This document shows, in pieces, positions 1 to 9,697 of a DNA stretch of 64,000 nt. A program made the translations under genes and the position numbers. The stretch's first letter is position 1, and each line of letters starts with the position of its first letter. Origin of the DNA: Desulfoluna sp. (lineage in GTDB: Bacteria; Desulfobacterota; Desulfobacteria; Desulfobacterales; Desulfolunaceae); assembly GCF_030145185.1 (NCBI RefSeq), contig NZ_JAQYWB010000009.1, positions 41,023 to 105,022 on the forward strand, given 5' to 3'. Below the pieces are notes generated by a model, which saw only the letters and a list, made by a program, of their open reading frames with translations, was not told the DNA's origin and ran no database searches.

Positions 1-142
1 TGAGGGGTTGGGCCTTGGCTTTGGTTCGGTTGGTGACGTGGGTCTGGAAGCCCTGCTCTATCAGGTGGCGGCACATGGATTGTCCCATCACTCCGGTTCC
101 GATCCATCCGATGCGTGTGCGGGTTTTGTCGATTGTGATCAT
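1..142 (-). CDS. NAD(P)-binding 3-hydroxyisobutyrate/6-phosphogluconate dehydrogenase family protein (partial)
   Basis: Only the first 47 codons are in the window; the gene runs off the left edge. The protein begins MITIDKTRTRIGWIGTGVMG and continues QSMCRHLIEQGF. GxGxxG followed by a second helix is the Rossmann NAD(P)-binding start of the beta-hydroxyacid dehydrogenase family. A GGAAG ribosome binding site lies a few bases before the ATG. It is 29 bp downstream of, and in the same direction as, the membrane protein gene at 172-924, so the two may be cotranscribed. The substrate cannot be told from the N-terminus. Family assignment is firm, specific function unknown. Confidence 0.8.
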   Translation of the reverse strand, partial: MITIDKTRTRIGWIGTGVMGQSMCRHLIEQGFQTHVTNRTKAKAQPL

Positions 143-171
143 GGTTTCTTCCCTCTATGTTTCTAAAGTTA

Positions 172-924
172 TCAGGATACGATGGCTGATGCCTCGGGAT
201 CAAATGGATTGATGCGCAGGGCAAAGGAGAAGAGGTAGGGAAATTCCCTGTGGAGGTGTTTCATGTAGTCGGTCCAGGCGAGGGCCAGGTGACCGTAAAC
301 CCTTTCGATGTCGCGTGCGAGGTGGATGCGGTCGCTTTCGGGGAGGGCGTCCAGGTTCTGTCTGGCCTTCAGCTCTTCGGTGAGGTGGAAGGCGGAACGC
401 AGGACATCGGTAAAGGCTTCGTGTTCAAGAACATGGGCGTTTTCAAGCAGGCGGAGCATGAAGTCGGTGTGTGGCAAAAGAAAATCCCGCAGGGCGGAAA
501 GGTGCATTTTTTCTTCGTCAATCTTAAATGTCCGGTCCTCAAGGGTCTCCTTGATTTTGTAAAAATGGCGGCGGTCAGTCCAGGCCTCTTTTTTTGTCAT
601 GGCGGTGCAGATCTCTTCTTGATTCAGGTCCCAGGCGGCAAAGAACCGAAGCATGGGGGTTCCGGCAACACTGAAGAAGGTACCGATCAGCATGTTGAGC
701 TTGTCGAGCTTCTGCAGTTTGTTGCGCTTTTCCATCAGAGAGTCGAGGATGAGGCTGACAAAAAGCACAGAGACGGGGAGAAAGGCGAGGTTGGTGAGGC
801 CCCAGAGCATGATGTGATTTAAATCGTGGTACATGGCGTAGAGCAGCCCATTGAGGACAATGGCCAGGGCCACCAGGATCAGTCCGATTTTTGTTTCCCA
901 GGATAAAGTTTTCATGTGCTCCAT
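172..924 (-). CDS. Two-TM membrane protein of unknown function
   Basis: A 250-residue protein I do not recognise. Two hydrophobic segments near the N-terminus (about residues 12-32 and 40-62) are followed by a ~185-residue charged, helical cytoplasmic region with no obvious catalytic motif. The second Met (codon 4) is an alternative start; neither has an ideal ribosome binding site. Codon use and GC match the neighbours, so it is probably a real chromosomal gene. It is just upstream of the dehydrogenase gene at the left edge, on the same strand. Confidence 0.65.
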   Translation of the reverse strand: MEHMKTLSWETKIGLILVALAIVLNGLLYAMYHDLNHIMLWGLTNLAFLPVSVLFVSLILDSLMEKRNKLQKLDKLNMLIGTFFSVAGTPMLRFFAAWDLNQEEICTAMTKKEAWTDRRHFYKIKETLEDRTFKIDEEKMHLSALRDFLLPHTDFMLRLLENAHVLEHEAFTDVLRSAFHLTEELKARQNLDALPESDRIHLARDIERVYGHLALAWTDYMKHLHREFPYLFSFALRINPFDPEASAIVS

Positions 925-1010
925 TTGGGTGTTGGCTTAAGAGCCGTGTAAAAGAGAAAGGTCACCCCCTCCCCCCCCCACGGTTTTTGAATTCTGGAAG
1001 AAGAGCTCGC

Positions 1011-1391
1011 TTAGTCCATCATTTTTTCCGGAACCACTTCGATCCAGTAGCCGTCGGGGTCTGCCACGAAGTAGATGCCCATGGCCTCATTTTCCCAGAG
1101 GTTCAGGCCCATCTTCTTGTGGCGGTTGTGCCAGCCGGCATAGTCATCGGTGGTGACGGCCAGGTGGATTTCGTTGTCTCCCAGGTTGTAGGGCTCTTTG
1201 CGGTCTTTAAGCCAGGTGAGCTCCAGCTGATGGCCACCGGTGCCGTCCCCCAGATAAACAAGGACAAAGCTGCCGTCTGGTGCTTCATGGCGGCGGACGA
1301 TTTGAAAGCCGAGGGCCTCGGTATAAAAGGTCAGGCTTTTTTCGAGGTCGAAAACGGTGAAGTTGGTGTGTGCGATTGTTAAGGCGCTCAT
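1011..1391 (-). CDS. VOC-family lactoylglutathione lyase (glyoxalase I-like)
   Basis: A 126-residue vicinal-oxygen-chelate protein. Two beta-alpha-beta-beta-beta modules carry the usual metal ligands: His in AHTNF (residue ~8), Glu in QLELTW, His in EIHLAV, and Glu in YWIEVVP near the C-terminus. This spacing matches glyoxalase I, which converts the hemithioacetal of methylglyoxal and glutathione to S-lactoylglutathione; the thiol used by this organism is not known. The start MSALTIAH is chosen over an upstream in-frame Met because AAGGAG lies just before it. It stands alone between the membrane protein gene and the tRNA. A run of C residues lies just downstream. Confidence 0.85.
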   Translation of the reverse strand: MSALTIAHTNFTVFDLEKSLTFYTEALGFQIVRRHEAPDGSFVLVYLGDGTGGHQLELTWLKDRKEPYNLGDNEIHLAVTTDDYAGWHNRHKKMGLNLWENEAMGIYFVADPDGYWIEVVPEKMMD

Positions 1392-1535
1392 GGGGGTCTC
1401 CTTGGGCGGTTTTATCATCGGGGATGGTCGCGCATCCGGGGCGTGTCGTTTTTTTGGTGGGGACCAGTATACCGTTGCCTTTGAATCCGGGTCAACCAGT
1501 CAGGGGGGGTGGAGGGCAGACGGGGGCAGAAAATA

Positions 1536-1573
1536 AAAAAAGCCTGCTGAAAGAATCAACAGGCTTTATTATT
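1536..1573 (-). terminator. Rho-independent terminator after tRNA-Ala
   Basis: On the minus strand an AGCCTG...CAGGCT stem with a short loop is followed by a T-rich tract. It lies about 10 bases beyond the CCA end of the tRNA and is well placed to end that transcript. Confidence 0.75.
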
Positions 1574-1580
1574 TTTTTTG

Positions 1581-1656
1581 TGGTGGAGCTGAGGGGGATC
1601 GAACCCCTGACCTCATGACTGCCAGTCATGCGCTCTCCCAGCTGAGCTACAGCCCC
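1581..1656 (-). tRNA. tRNA-Ala (anticodon GGC)
   Basis: A 76-nt cloverleaf read on the minus strand. The acceptor arm is GGGGCTG...CAGCTCC, the D-arm AGCTCAGCTGGGAGAGC, the anticodon loop CTGGCAG with GGC at the centre, and the T-arm carries GGTTCGATCCC. A CCA end is encoded. A terminator follows. All arms pair, so the call is firm. Confidence 0.97.
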
Positions 1657-1943
1657 ACGTTTTTCGATGCCAAAAGAAAGTCAGCAACGAACGAGAGAGT
1701 ATTTAGACCATTGCCGCGGGGGTGTCAATGAAAAAAAGAGGGCGTTTTTGAAAACATGGATTTCTCAAGGAAGATAGGGTCCCGGACCCATTTGAAATCC
1801 ATCGATATCCGTTCTGCCGGGTAAATAAAATCTGTACTCTCAAAACAAGGGATGGTAAAGGTATTCGAGTTTTTTATGTGCGGTATGAACCTGGAAGCGG
1901 ATAAAATTTCAAACGACGACAATAAGATTACAGAGGTATATTG

Positions 1944-3842
1944 ATGCTACAAATGATGCGTAACAATGCGGGCTCCTGGATAATCAAGATACTGCTGGGT
2001 GTTATTGTCCTGGTGTTTGTTTTTCTCGGGCTTGGGCCGGATCGCAACAACGGAAGTAATATTGTTGCCGAGGTGAATAAGACCGTTATCAGTTGGGACG
2101 ATTACAGACTGGCTTACAACGAACTGGTGGATGGGTACCGGCGCCAGCTCGGGGGCAACCTGAGCGAGGAGATGATCAAAATGTTCCGCTTGCGTGATCA
2201 GGCCCTCGAGAGTCTTATCACCAGTGAACTGATGATTCAGGAGGCGTCGCGATTAAAGCTTCAGGTGACCGACGAGGAGCTGGAGAAGGCGATCGTGGAT
2301 TTGCCCTATTTTCAGCGGGACGGCATCTTTAATATGGAGCTTTACGAAGCCCTGCTTCGGCAGAACGGGCTCACGGTTCCTCAGTTTGAAGCTCAGCAGC
2401 GTAAATCTCTGCTTATCTCTAAACTTCGAAATATGGTGGAGAGTGGGGTTCAGGCCACAGACGGCGAGACCCAGGAGCTGTATAAGTATAAAAACACCCA
2501 GGCGTCGGTACGCTATGCGCTGATGGATCCGGCATCGTATAAAAGTATCACCGTGGATGAGGCCTATGTGACGGCTTTTTATTCCGAGAACGGCGAGCGG
2601 TACAAGACCGACCCCGAAGTAAAAATCTCTTTTATGCGGTTTGCCCGCGAGGACTTCCGAGACGGAGTCACCGTCACTGACGAAGAGGTCGCTGGTTTTT
2701 ATCAGGCCAATCTGGGCCGATACCAGACCCCGGAAACCGTTGAGGCGCGTCATATTTTGATCAAGGTGGCTGAGGGCGCGACCGACGATGAAACGGCGGA
2801 AGCCCTCAAACGTGCCGAAGAGGTCTATGCCAAAGCCACGGCCGAGGGCAGTGATTTCTCTGCGCTGGCCAGGGATTTATCAGAAGGCCCCTCCGCATCA
2901 AAGGGCGGGGAGCTGGGAGCTTTTGATCGGTCCTCAATGGTCAAACCCTTTGCAGACGCAGCCTTTGCCATGAAGGCCGGTGAGGTCAGCGAGCCTGTGC
3001 GGACCCAGTTCGGATGGCATGTCATCAAGGTGGAGAAGAAGAACCCCGCCACGGAGACGAGTCTGGCGAAGGTCACCGATGAGATTCGGGCGGCCCTTGT
3101 GGACGAGCAGGCGGAGACCGACGCTTATTCGGCATCAGAGGATGCCTTTGATATGGTCCTGGGCAGCGAAAGTATCAAAGAAGCTGGCGTAACGGCTCAG
3201 CTTCCGGTGACCGAAAGTGATTTTTTCGCCAGCTGGAAAGGGCCGGAGGCTGTGGCCTCAGTAGACCGCATGCGTATCGCCAAAGATGCCTTTGGGCTTG
3301 AGGTTGGCGGGATCAGTGATATTTTGGAGTACAACGGCACGTATTACATCATCCAGTCTATGGAAAAGACAGAGGCTGTGATTCCTGAGTTAGCCACCGT
3401 CAAAGAGCGTGTGGCCGCCGATGCTCTGACGCAGGCGAAGATGCAGAAGGCTGAAGGGGATGCCCGTGCGCTTCTGGCGCTTCTTAAAGATGGGAAAGAT
3501 TTTCCTGAAGGGTCCCAGGTTACCGAGTCTCCCTTATTTACACGGGATGGCAAAGATGCCGGGGATCTCGATCGAAAAGTGGTTGAGGTGGCCTTTGGGC
3601 TGAACGCCACAACGCCTGTCTCCGATACCGTGGTGAAGGGCAATGGCGGCTATTATGTGGTGGCCTTGAAAGAGAAGAAGATCCCCAGCCTGGATGGCTA
3701 CGCCGACGCCTCGGAGGCCTTGAAGGCTGAACTCCTGGCCAGCAAGCGCCGCGATGTGATGACCAAGTGGATTGAGGAGCTGCGGGACGGTGCAGAGATC
3801 AAACGAGACCCCCGTTTCGATTCCACCGAAGAGGAGCAGTAA
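1944..3842 (+). CDS. PpiD/SurA-type peptidyl-prolyl isomerase, membrane anchored
   Basis: A 632-residue periplasmic folding factor anchored by one N-terminal transmembrane helix (about residues 12-33, rich in I, L, V and F). A SurA-like chaperone domain follows, then a parvulin (PPIC) domain at about residues 255-370, recognised by EARHILIKV, the FSALARDLSEGPSA stretch, GGELGAFDR and FGWHVIKV. A second degenerate PPIC-like region follows toward the C-terminus. Length and layout match PpiD, which helps newly exported proteins fold as they leave the Sec translocon. ATG at 1944 is preferred over the TTG just before it because AGAGG sits about 7 bases upstream. It is followed by its own terminator and appears monocistronic. 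Confidence 0.9.
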   Translation: MLQMMRNNAGSWIIKILLGVIVLVFVFLGLGPDRNNGSNIVAEVNKTVISWDDYRLAYNELVDGYRRQLGGNLSEEMIKMFRLRDQALESLITSELMIQEASRLKLQVTDEELEKAIVDLPYFQRDGIFNMELYEALLRQNGLTVPQFEAQQRKSLLISKLRNMVESGVQATDGETQELYKYKNTQASVRYALMDPASYKSITVDEAYVTAFYSENGERYKTDPEVKISFMRFAREDFRDGVTVTDEEVAGFYQANLGRYQTPETVEARHILIKVAEGATDDETAEALKRAEEVYAKATAEGSDFSALARDLSEGPSASKGGELGAFDRSSMVKPFADAAFAMKAGEVSEPVRTQFGWHVIKVEKKNPATETSLAKVTDEIRAALVDEQAETDAYSASEDAFDMVLGSESIKEAGVTAQLPVTESDFFASWKGPEAVASVDRMRIAKDAFGLEVGGISDILEYNGTYYIIQSMEKTEAVIPELATVKERVAADALTQAKMQKAEGDARALLALLKDGKDFPEGSQVTESPLFTRDGKDAGDLDRKVVEVAFGLNATTPVSDTVVKGNGGYYVVALKEKKIPSLDGYADASEALKAELLASKRRDVMTKWIEELRDGAEIKRDPRFDSTEEEQ

Positions 3843-3912
3843 GGGCCTTTGACTGTTCAACATCATGGCGTCCATGGGCGGTGGGGTGTTGAACGTGCAC
3901 CGGAGAGATCAC

Positions 3913-3958
3913 AAACCTGTCAGGAAAGCTTCATAGGCTTGCTTGACAGGTTTTTTTT
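3913..3958 (+). terminator. Rho-independent terminator after ppiD-like gene
   Basis: AACCTGTCA pairs with TTGACAGGTT across a ~25-base loop and is followed by a run of T. It is about 70 bp past the stop codon. Confidence 0.8.
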
Positions 3959-4220
3959 ATGGTAGCATACCCAATGAAGTGGTTGAAGTGGTGGACAAAC
4001 CCACACGGTCTCATGGGCCGGAGTGGCGGTTAATCAGTGGCTGCCGAGGTTCTGGCGTGAGGACGTCTCCTTCCGGCGGGCGGCAGTTTACCCGTATCTC
4101 CGGCGCGCTGATGCAACCCCGGTCAACGTCTCCCTGGCTTTTGAACGTTTCGCCCCCACAATAAAGGAACGGCGGTCAACGCAACCGATTTCACGGTAAC
4201 GTCACAGCAGGAGAGGGTGT

Positions 4221-4445
4221 ATGGGGAAAGCAAAAGCCAAGCGGGTCTTTACATTTAAGCGATGTCCTTATTGTTTTACCAACCTCAGTCTTACCGCAGA
4301 GACCTGCCTGGGATGTCATAAACGTGTGGGGAAGGTGGACAGGTTTGGACTGGCGAAAAAGCCGATCAACTATCTGGGGTACCTTGCCGCCTTTATGTGG
4401 GTGGGGATCTTCATTGGATATATCTGGTTTGCCTTTATCAGGTAA
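4221..4445 (+). CDS. Small zinc-ribbon membrane protein
   Basis: A 74-residue protein with a rubredoxin-like knuckle pair, CPYC (residues ~15-18) and CLGC (~29-32), then a short linker and one C-terminal transmembrane helix (about 50-71, ending WFAFIR). Two CxxC pairs spaced this way usually bind zinc. A good AGGAG ribosome binding site precedes the ATG. It lies between the PpiD-like gene and the M16 peptidase gene in the same direction. The molecular role is unknown; a regulator or assembly factor at the membrane is only a guess. Confidence 0.75.
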   Translation: MGKAKAKRVFTFKRCPYCFTNLSLTAETCLGCHKRVGKVDRFGLAKKPINYLGYLAAFMWVGIFIGYIWFAFIR

Positions 4446-4527
4446 ACAGAGAGAATAAACGATTGATGGAGGCCGGTGCGAACGTTACGACGTTTGGCCG
4501 GCCTTTGTTATTATTTCAGGAGAAACC

Positions 4528-7362
4528 ATGACAGGAAAACGATATTCACGACGAGCGGTGTATGGCGTGCTGGCCATGTTGATTGCTTTGATGATCGGCT
4601 GTGTCCGTCATGATGCCCGGGTTGCCGGTGGGGACCCGGCGAGACTTCCCCAGGACCCGGCGGTGATCGAAGGGACCCTTGAGAACGGGTTGACCTATTT
4701 GATCATGAAAAACAGCGAGCCCAAGGGGCGCGTGAGCATGCATCTGGCCGTCAAGTCGGGCTCCATGGTTGAGACAGAAGCCCAGCGGGGGCTGGCGCAT
4801 TTTAATGAACACATGCTGTTCAACGGGTCGGAAAATTTTCCTCCCGGAGAGCTGATCAAATATTTCCAGCGGATCGGGATGATGTTCGGAGGGGACGCCA
4901 ACGCCCATACCGGATTTTATGAAACCGTTTATGACGTGGTGTTGCCCACCGGGGACGAGAAGAGTCTGGCCGAAGGGCTCCTGGTGATGCGCGATTATGC
5001 CGGGGGTGCGCTTCTGCTGGAGTCGGAGGTGGACCATGAGCGCGGGGTCATCCTGGCTGAAAAACGGGACCGGGACTCCGAGTCCTACCGAAATTTTGTC
5101 AAAAGCCTGGCCTTTGAGTTGCCCGGGATGCGCATCAATGAGCGGCACCCCATCGGGCTTGAGACGGTCATTCGGGGCGCCGATTCCGCCTTGCTGCGGA
5201 GCTATTACGATACCTGGTATCGTCCGGACAACATGGCGCTTGTGGTGGTGGGGGATATGGACCCAAAGGGCCTTGCGGTGATGATTCAGGACCGATTTGC
5301 CTCCCTTGAGGCGCGGGCTCCGCAAGGGAAGATTCCAGACGATGGGACCTTTGCTCATGTGGGCACCAAAGCGTTTTACAGTTACAACCCGGAGGCGGGA
5401 AGCACCACCGTGACCCTGGAGGTGCTGCGGTACGTGGAGCGCACACCCGATACCTATGTGGCAAGGCGCCGTCAGCTTCTCTTCGATATGGTGAGTCAAC
5501 TCCTTGAAACCCGGCTGGCAGAGCAGGTCGGAAAGCCGGGGACTCCCTTTACCGATGCGGGGGCTGGCATGGGGACCTATATGCGGCATGTGCGCTACGG
5601 GATCGTCTCGGCGGAGTGCCCTCCGGAGGCGTGGGAAGAGAGCCTTTCTGCTGTGGATCATACCCTGCGGGGCGCCCTGGCCTTTGGGTTTACCTCCGGG
5701 GAGCTGGCGCGGGTGAAAAAGGAGATGAAAAACAGTTTGCTTCAGGCTGAGCGCAAGGCTTCCACCCGCAACAGTCGGCAACTGGCGTCTCTGTTGATTC
5801 GAGGCTTTACCACAGAGAAGACGGTGGTCTCGCCTTCAGACGCGCGGCGTCTTTTTGAGCCGGTGGTGGATGCGGTGACAAAGGACGAATTGCATCAGGT
5901 CTTAAAAGAGGCCTGGAGCCCTTCTCATCGTCTCGTGATGGTGGAGGGGAATGTCCAGCTCGAGGGTGGAAAAATCGGCCCGGAAGCCTCTCTACTCGCC
6001 GCATATGAAAGGAGTCGGAAGGTTGCGGCCACACCCTATGTGGCGAAGTCGGAGGCGGTTTTTCCTTATCTTTCCGCCCCTGACGCTGCGGGGCGTATCG
6101 CCTCCCGGGTTGTCCATGAGGCCTTGGGGCTTACCGTGGTTACCTTTGAAAATGGCATGGTTCTGAACCTGAAGCCCACCGACTTCAAGGCAAAGGAAGT
6201 GCTCTACTCCCTTCGGTACGGCCAGGGGCTTCTGGGTTCGAAGGATCTGGTCCCCGGCCTTTCGACGGTTTCCGAGATGGTGGTCAATGAGAGCGGGCTG
6301 GGGAAACTGGATCGAGAAGAGACGGCTCGTGCCCTGGTCGGTACCAACACCTCCTTTTCTTACGGAATCGGCCAGGATGGGTTTTCTCTCTCCGGCCGGA
6401 CGACGCCTGAGGAGCTGGAGCTGATGTTCCAGGTGCTCCATACCCGGCTTGTGGATACCCAGCTGAAAGAGGACGCTTATCAATTGTCCGTTCAGCGGTA
6501 TACTCAAGGGTTGGAGGAGCTGGGGCGAACCGTGGATGGGGTGCTTCGGCAACACAGCGAGACGTTTTTGACCGGGGACCGGGCGCGCTTCGGGTACCCG
6601 GACGTTTCTCTTGCCGGAATCAGTTTTGACGCGGTGAAGGGGCTTGTGATGCCCCCGTTGTCCCAGGCACCCCTCGAACTTTCCGTGGCCGGTGACATGG
6701 ATGTGGAGATGGCGATTTCCCTGTGCGGCCGATGGCTCGGGAGTCTTCCCGGGCGTTCGGCCTTGCCGACACCGGACCATGCCTTAACCTTTCCTGCCGG
6801 CAAACGCTTAGAGCTTGCCGTTGAAAGCGCCATCGACAAAGCTGTGGTGACCGTGGCCTGGCCCACGACGGGGATGACCGAGATTCATACGGTCAGGCGC
6901 CTGGGCATTCTGGGGTCTCTGTTTTCTGAGCGCCTGCGGGAGACCGTTCGAGAGAAGCTGGGGGCGGCGTATTCTCCCAGCGCCTGGAACCGTTCCAGCA
7001 GGGCCTATTCTGACTATGGGGTCCTGCGGGCGGTGATTACCGTGAGCCCAGAGCAGATAGAGGGCGTGGTGGCGGCCGTTAAGGAGATCGCTGCAGGGTT
7101 GCGTTCGGCTCCCCCTTCTGAAGATGAAATACGGCGTGTGGTGGATCCGTTGGTGAATCGTATCGCTGATTTTCGACGTACCAACGGGTACTGGCTCTCC
7201 AGCGTGATGCAGGACTCCTCACGGTATCCGGAGAAGCTGGTCTGGCCCCTGGATATCCTGTCGGATTATGGGGCGATCACCGCCGGTGAGGTACAGGCTC
7301 TTGCCCGGACCTATTTAACGGAGCCCCAAGCCGCCACCCTGACGGTACGCCCTCAGCCTTGA
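4528..7362 (+). CDS. M16-family (pitrilysin/insulinase) zinc metallopeptidase lipoprotein
   Basis: A 944-residue protein with the two-halved M16 architecture. The inverted zinc motif HxxEH appears as HFNEH (residues ~91-95), with the third ligand Glu in GVILAEKR about 75 residues later. The C-terminal half (from about residue 520) is the inactive M16 repeat. The N-terminus is a lipoprotein signal ending LMIGC, so the enzyme should sit on the periplasmic face of a membrane, degrading peptides. AGGAG precedes the ATG and a strong terminator follows the gene. A long minus-strand ORF opposite the gene is a shadow. Confidence 0.92.
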   Translation: MTGKRYSRRAVYGVLAMLIALMIGCVRHDARVAGGDPARLPQDPAVIEGTLENGLTYLIMKNSEPKGRVSMHLAVKSGSMVETEAQRGLAHFNEHMLFNGSENFPPGELIKYFQRIGMMFGGDANAHTGFYETVYDVVLPTGDEKSLAEGLLVMRDYAGGALLLESEVDHERGVILAEKRDRDSESYRNFVKSLAFELPGMRINERHPIGLETVIRGADSALLRSYYDTWYRPDNMALVVVGDMDPKGLAVMIQDRFASLEARAPQGKIPDDGTFAHVGTKAFYSYNPEAGSTTVTLEVLRYVERTPDTYVARRRQLLFDMVSQLLETRLAEQVGKPGTPFTDAGAGMGTYMRHVRYGIVSAECPPEAWEESLSAVDHTLRGALAFGFTSGELARVKKEMKNSLLQAERKASTRNSRQLASLLIRGFTTEKTVVSPSDARRLFEPVVDAVTKDELHQVLKEAWSPSHRLVMVEGNVQLEGGKIGPEASLLAAYERSRKVAATPYVAKSEAVFPYLSAPDAAGRIASRVVHEALGLTVVTFENGMVLNLKPTDFKAKEVLYSLRYGQGLLGSKDLVPGLSTVSEMVVNESGLGKLDREETARALVGTNTSFSYGIGQDGFSLSGRTTPEELELMFQVLHTRLVDTQLKEDAYQLSVQRYTQGLEELGRTVDGVLRQHSETFLTGDRARFGYPDVSLAGISFDAVKGLVMPPLSQAPLELSVAGDMDVEMAISLCGRWLGSLPGRSALPTPDHALTFPAGKRLELAVESAIDKAVVTVAWPTTGMTEIHTVRRLGILGSLFSERLRETVREKLGAAYSPSAWNRSSRAYSDYGVLRAVITVSPEQIEGVVAAVKEIAAGLRSAPPSEDEIRRVVDPLVNRIADFRRTNGYWLSSVMQDSSRYPEKLVWPLDILSDYGAITAGEVQALARTYLTEPQAATLTVRPQP

Positions 7363-7389
7363 TGGGGACCCGTTGCCTGGATCGATATC

Positions 7390-7423
7390 AAGCCGCCTCG
7401 TTTTTTCGAGGCGGCTTTTTTTT
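7390..7423 (+). terminator. Rho-independent terminator after M16 peptidase
   Basis: A perfect 11-bp stem, AAGCCGCCTCG with CGAGGCGGCTT, followed by a T-run. Confidence 0.92.
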
Positions 7424-7594
7424 ATTGCGAAAAAAATCGGGGTGCGAGGCGATGGGGTTTCGCCAACCGAGGCCGAGGGGCTGGCGTTTCTTCGGAGAGA
7501 ACATTCGTGTTTGTAGCTGTTTCGGTTGGAAAGACCTATGTATCCAGTAAGATAACATCTTTATGTCGGGCCGGGGGATGAGGCCTTTCGGGTG

Positions 7595-7623
7595 TTGACA
7601 CCTGTGAAGTGATCATTTATATA
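7595..7623 (+). promoter_or_regulatory. Sigma-70-type promoter for the Na/Pi cotransporter gene
   Basis: A consensus -35 TTGACA (7595-7600), a 17-bp spacer and a -10 TATATA (7618-7623). It lies about 95 bp upstream of the GTG start at 7718. No Pho box was recognised. Confidence 0.7.
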
Positions 7624-7717
7624 GTCTCCACAAACATTTACGACTCACGTGAGGTGCGCCTGCCGTAAAAATCGGCTTGGGTGTTGATACAATGTATTGT
7701 TATTACAGGAGATTTAA

Positions 7718-9370
7718 GTGGAATCAGTGAACTGGTTGGCGCTTGTCTACGGTCTGGTCGGCGGGCTTGGGCTCTTTCTTTACGGCATGAAAATGATGTC
7801 GGAGGGCCTTCAGAAATCAGCGGGCAGCAGCCTGCGAAACATCCTTGAAAAACTGACCACCAATCGGGTTATCGGCGCCTTTGTCGGGGTGGTGGTAACC
7901 ACGATAATCCAGAGTAGCTCCGCCACAACCGTTATGGTGGTGGGGTTTGTCAACGCCGGGCTCATGAATCTTGTTCAGGCCTTGAGTGTTGTCCTGGGTG
8001 CCAACGTCGGAACCACGGTCACGGCTCAGCTCATTGCTTTTAAAATCGGTAAACTTGCTCTCCCCGCCATCGGTATCGGCGTGTTTATGCGCATGTTTAC
8101 GAGCAATAAAAAGTATCACTATTGGGGTGAGGTGATTATCGGCTTCGGCCTGCTTTTCCTGGGGCTCAAGATCATGAAAGATGGTTTTATCCCCTTGAGG
8201 CACAGCGACCTTTTTCGTGAGGCCTTTATTACCTTTTCTCACAACCCCCTGCTGGCGGTTGCCGCAGGTGCCATCCTGACCATGGTGGTTCAGAGTTCTT
8301 CGGCGACTATCGGGATTACCGTGGCCATGGCCGCGACGGGGCTTATTGACTATTACGCTGCCTGTGCTCTAGTCCTAGGCGAAAACATTGGAACCACGAT
8401 TACCGCAAACATAGCTGCCATCGGTACCAACCCCACGGCCAGACGGGCCGCCTTCGGTCATTTTTTGATCAATGCCCTTGGGGTCTGTTACATGCTCTTC
8501 TTCCTGAAGTATTTTATGCAGGTGGTGGATGTGATGACACCGGGGGACCCCAATTTTGTCGACGCCAACGGCACCCAACCCTTTATCGCGCGGCATATCG
8601 CCAACCTTCATACCGGGTTTAACATCATTAACCTCTTGATCTTTGTTCCTGTGCTTCATCTCCTCGCGCGTCTGTGTGAGCGGATTATTCCTGACAAGGG
8701 GAACGGACGGACCGACGGGTTGGTGTTTTTGGACGACTGTTTGATCGAAACGCCTGATTTTGCTGTCTCACAGGCCAGGAAAGAGGTGAGCCGCATGTCG
8801 GCCCTTGCCTTGGAGATGCTCAAACTGAGCCGGGACGCCTTTTTCACGCGGGACCCCAAAGTGATCCTCAAGGTCTATGACCTGGAGAACACCGTGGATC
8901 TTCTTGAAAAGGATATTTCTTCCTTTCTCGTTCGGCTCAACCAGGAGCAGATCAGTGCCAAGACCTCCCGTGAATTGAACAACATTCTCCATGTGCTGCA
9001 TGACCTCGAAAAAATAGGGGATTACTCGGAGAATATTGTCAATTACACCGACAAACTCATCGAAACCGGTATCCGCTTTTCAGATGAGGCGATGCAGGAG
9101 ATGGAGGAGATCTTTGACGTGGCGATTCGATTTACGGAAAATGTCATGAAGGCCTACAATGCCGGCGGACTTCCCCGTAAGATTGACACCGAGGATGAGA
9201 ACACCATCGATAAGATGCGCAAGGAGTTCAAGAAACATCACCTTTCCCGTCTTCAGAAAGGGTCCTGTTCTGTTGAGACCGGTATTCTTTTTGTCGATAT
9301 TCTGAATAACCTGGAGAAGACAGGTGACCAGGCCTTTAACATTGCTCAGGTTGTGATGGGCGATATGTAA
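7718..9370 (+). CDS. Na/Pi cotransporter family protein with PhoU-like domain
   Basis: A 550-residue inner membrane transporter. Residues ~1-330 hold two inverted Na/Pi-cotransporter repeats, each with the QSSSAT signature (IIQSSSATTV and VVQSSSATIG) and GxNxGTT (GANVGTTVTA, GENIGTTITA). From about residue 350 a helical PhoU-like cytoplasmic domain follows. The family moves phosphate with sodium, often as an exporter. GTG is the start because AGGAG lies just upstream. The gene has its own promoter and terminator. Phosphate as substrate is inferred from the family. Confidence 0.93.
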   Translation: MESVNWLALVYGLVGGLGLFLYGMKMMSEGLQKSAGSSLRNILEKLTTNRVIGAFVGVVVTTIIQSSSATTVMVVGFVNAGLMNLVQALSVVLGANVGTTVTAQLIAFKIGKLALPAIGIGVFMRMFTSNKKYHYWGEVIIGFGLLFLGLKIMKDGFIPLRHSDLFREAFITFSHNPLLAVAAGAILTMVVQSSSATIGITVAMAATGLIDYYAACALVLGENIGTTITANIAAIGTNPTARRAAFGHFLINALGVCYMLFFLKYFMQVVDVMTPGDPNFVDANGTQPFIARHIANLHTGFNIINLLIFVPVLHLLARLCERIIPDKGNGRTDGLVFLDDCLIETPDFAVSQARKEVSRMSALALEMLKLSRDAFFTRDPKVILKVYDLENTVDLLEKDISSFLVRLNQEQISAKTSRELNNILHVLHDLEKIGDYSENIVNYTDKLIETGIRFSDEAMQEMEEIFDVAIRFTENVMKAYNAGGLPRKIDTEDENTIDKMRKEFKKHHLSRLQKGSCSVETGILFVDILNNLEKTGDQAFNIAQVVMGDM

Positions 9371-9427
9371 CCAACGGCTTGAATTTATCGCAAAATGAAT
9401 TTAAGTGGTTCCGTGGAATGATTTAAA

Positions 9428-9461
9428 AAGGCCGGGCAGGTTGATTGCCCGGCTTTTTTTT
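9428..9461 (+). terminator. Rho-independent terminator after Na/Pi cotransporter
   Basis: A GCCGGGCA...TGCCCGGC stem followed by a T-run, about 60 bp past the stop codon. Confidence 0.9.
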
Positions 9462-9697
9462 GTGGGGCAGGAATAGGGTACATATTTGTCTGACGCCTTT
9501 CATGCGATGGCCGTTGTGACCGTGCCGCCCTCTGTGGTATTATGCGCTGCCGGTTTGTGACAACGGTAAGAGTGCCTTGTCTTTTTATCGGTTGGTGCCT
9601 CTGTGGAACGTCTGATGAAGGTGCCGGGAAGGCACGTTCTCCCCGGGGTGTTTTCAGGTCGTATCATTATCCATTCATGACGCGTCGAAAGGGATCT

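Noticed and set aside
1725..1922. A 65-codon minus-strand ORF between the tRNA and the PpiD-like gene
   Set aside because: No ribosome binding site or family features; it overlaps the likely promoter region of the PpiD-like gene.
3943..4164. A 73-codon plus-strand ORF after the PpiD-like gene
   Set aside because: It begins inside a terminator hairpin and has no coding character.
4546..5781. A 411-codon minus-strand ORF opposite the M16 peptidase gene
   Set aside because: It is a codon-bias shadow; the plus strand has the full HxxEH peptidase, signal peptide and ribosome binding site.
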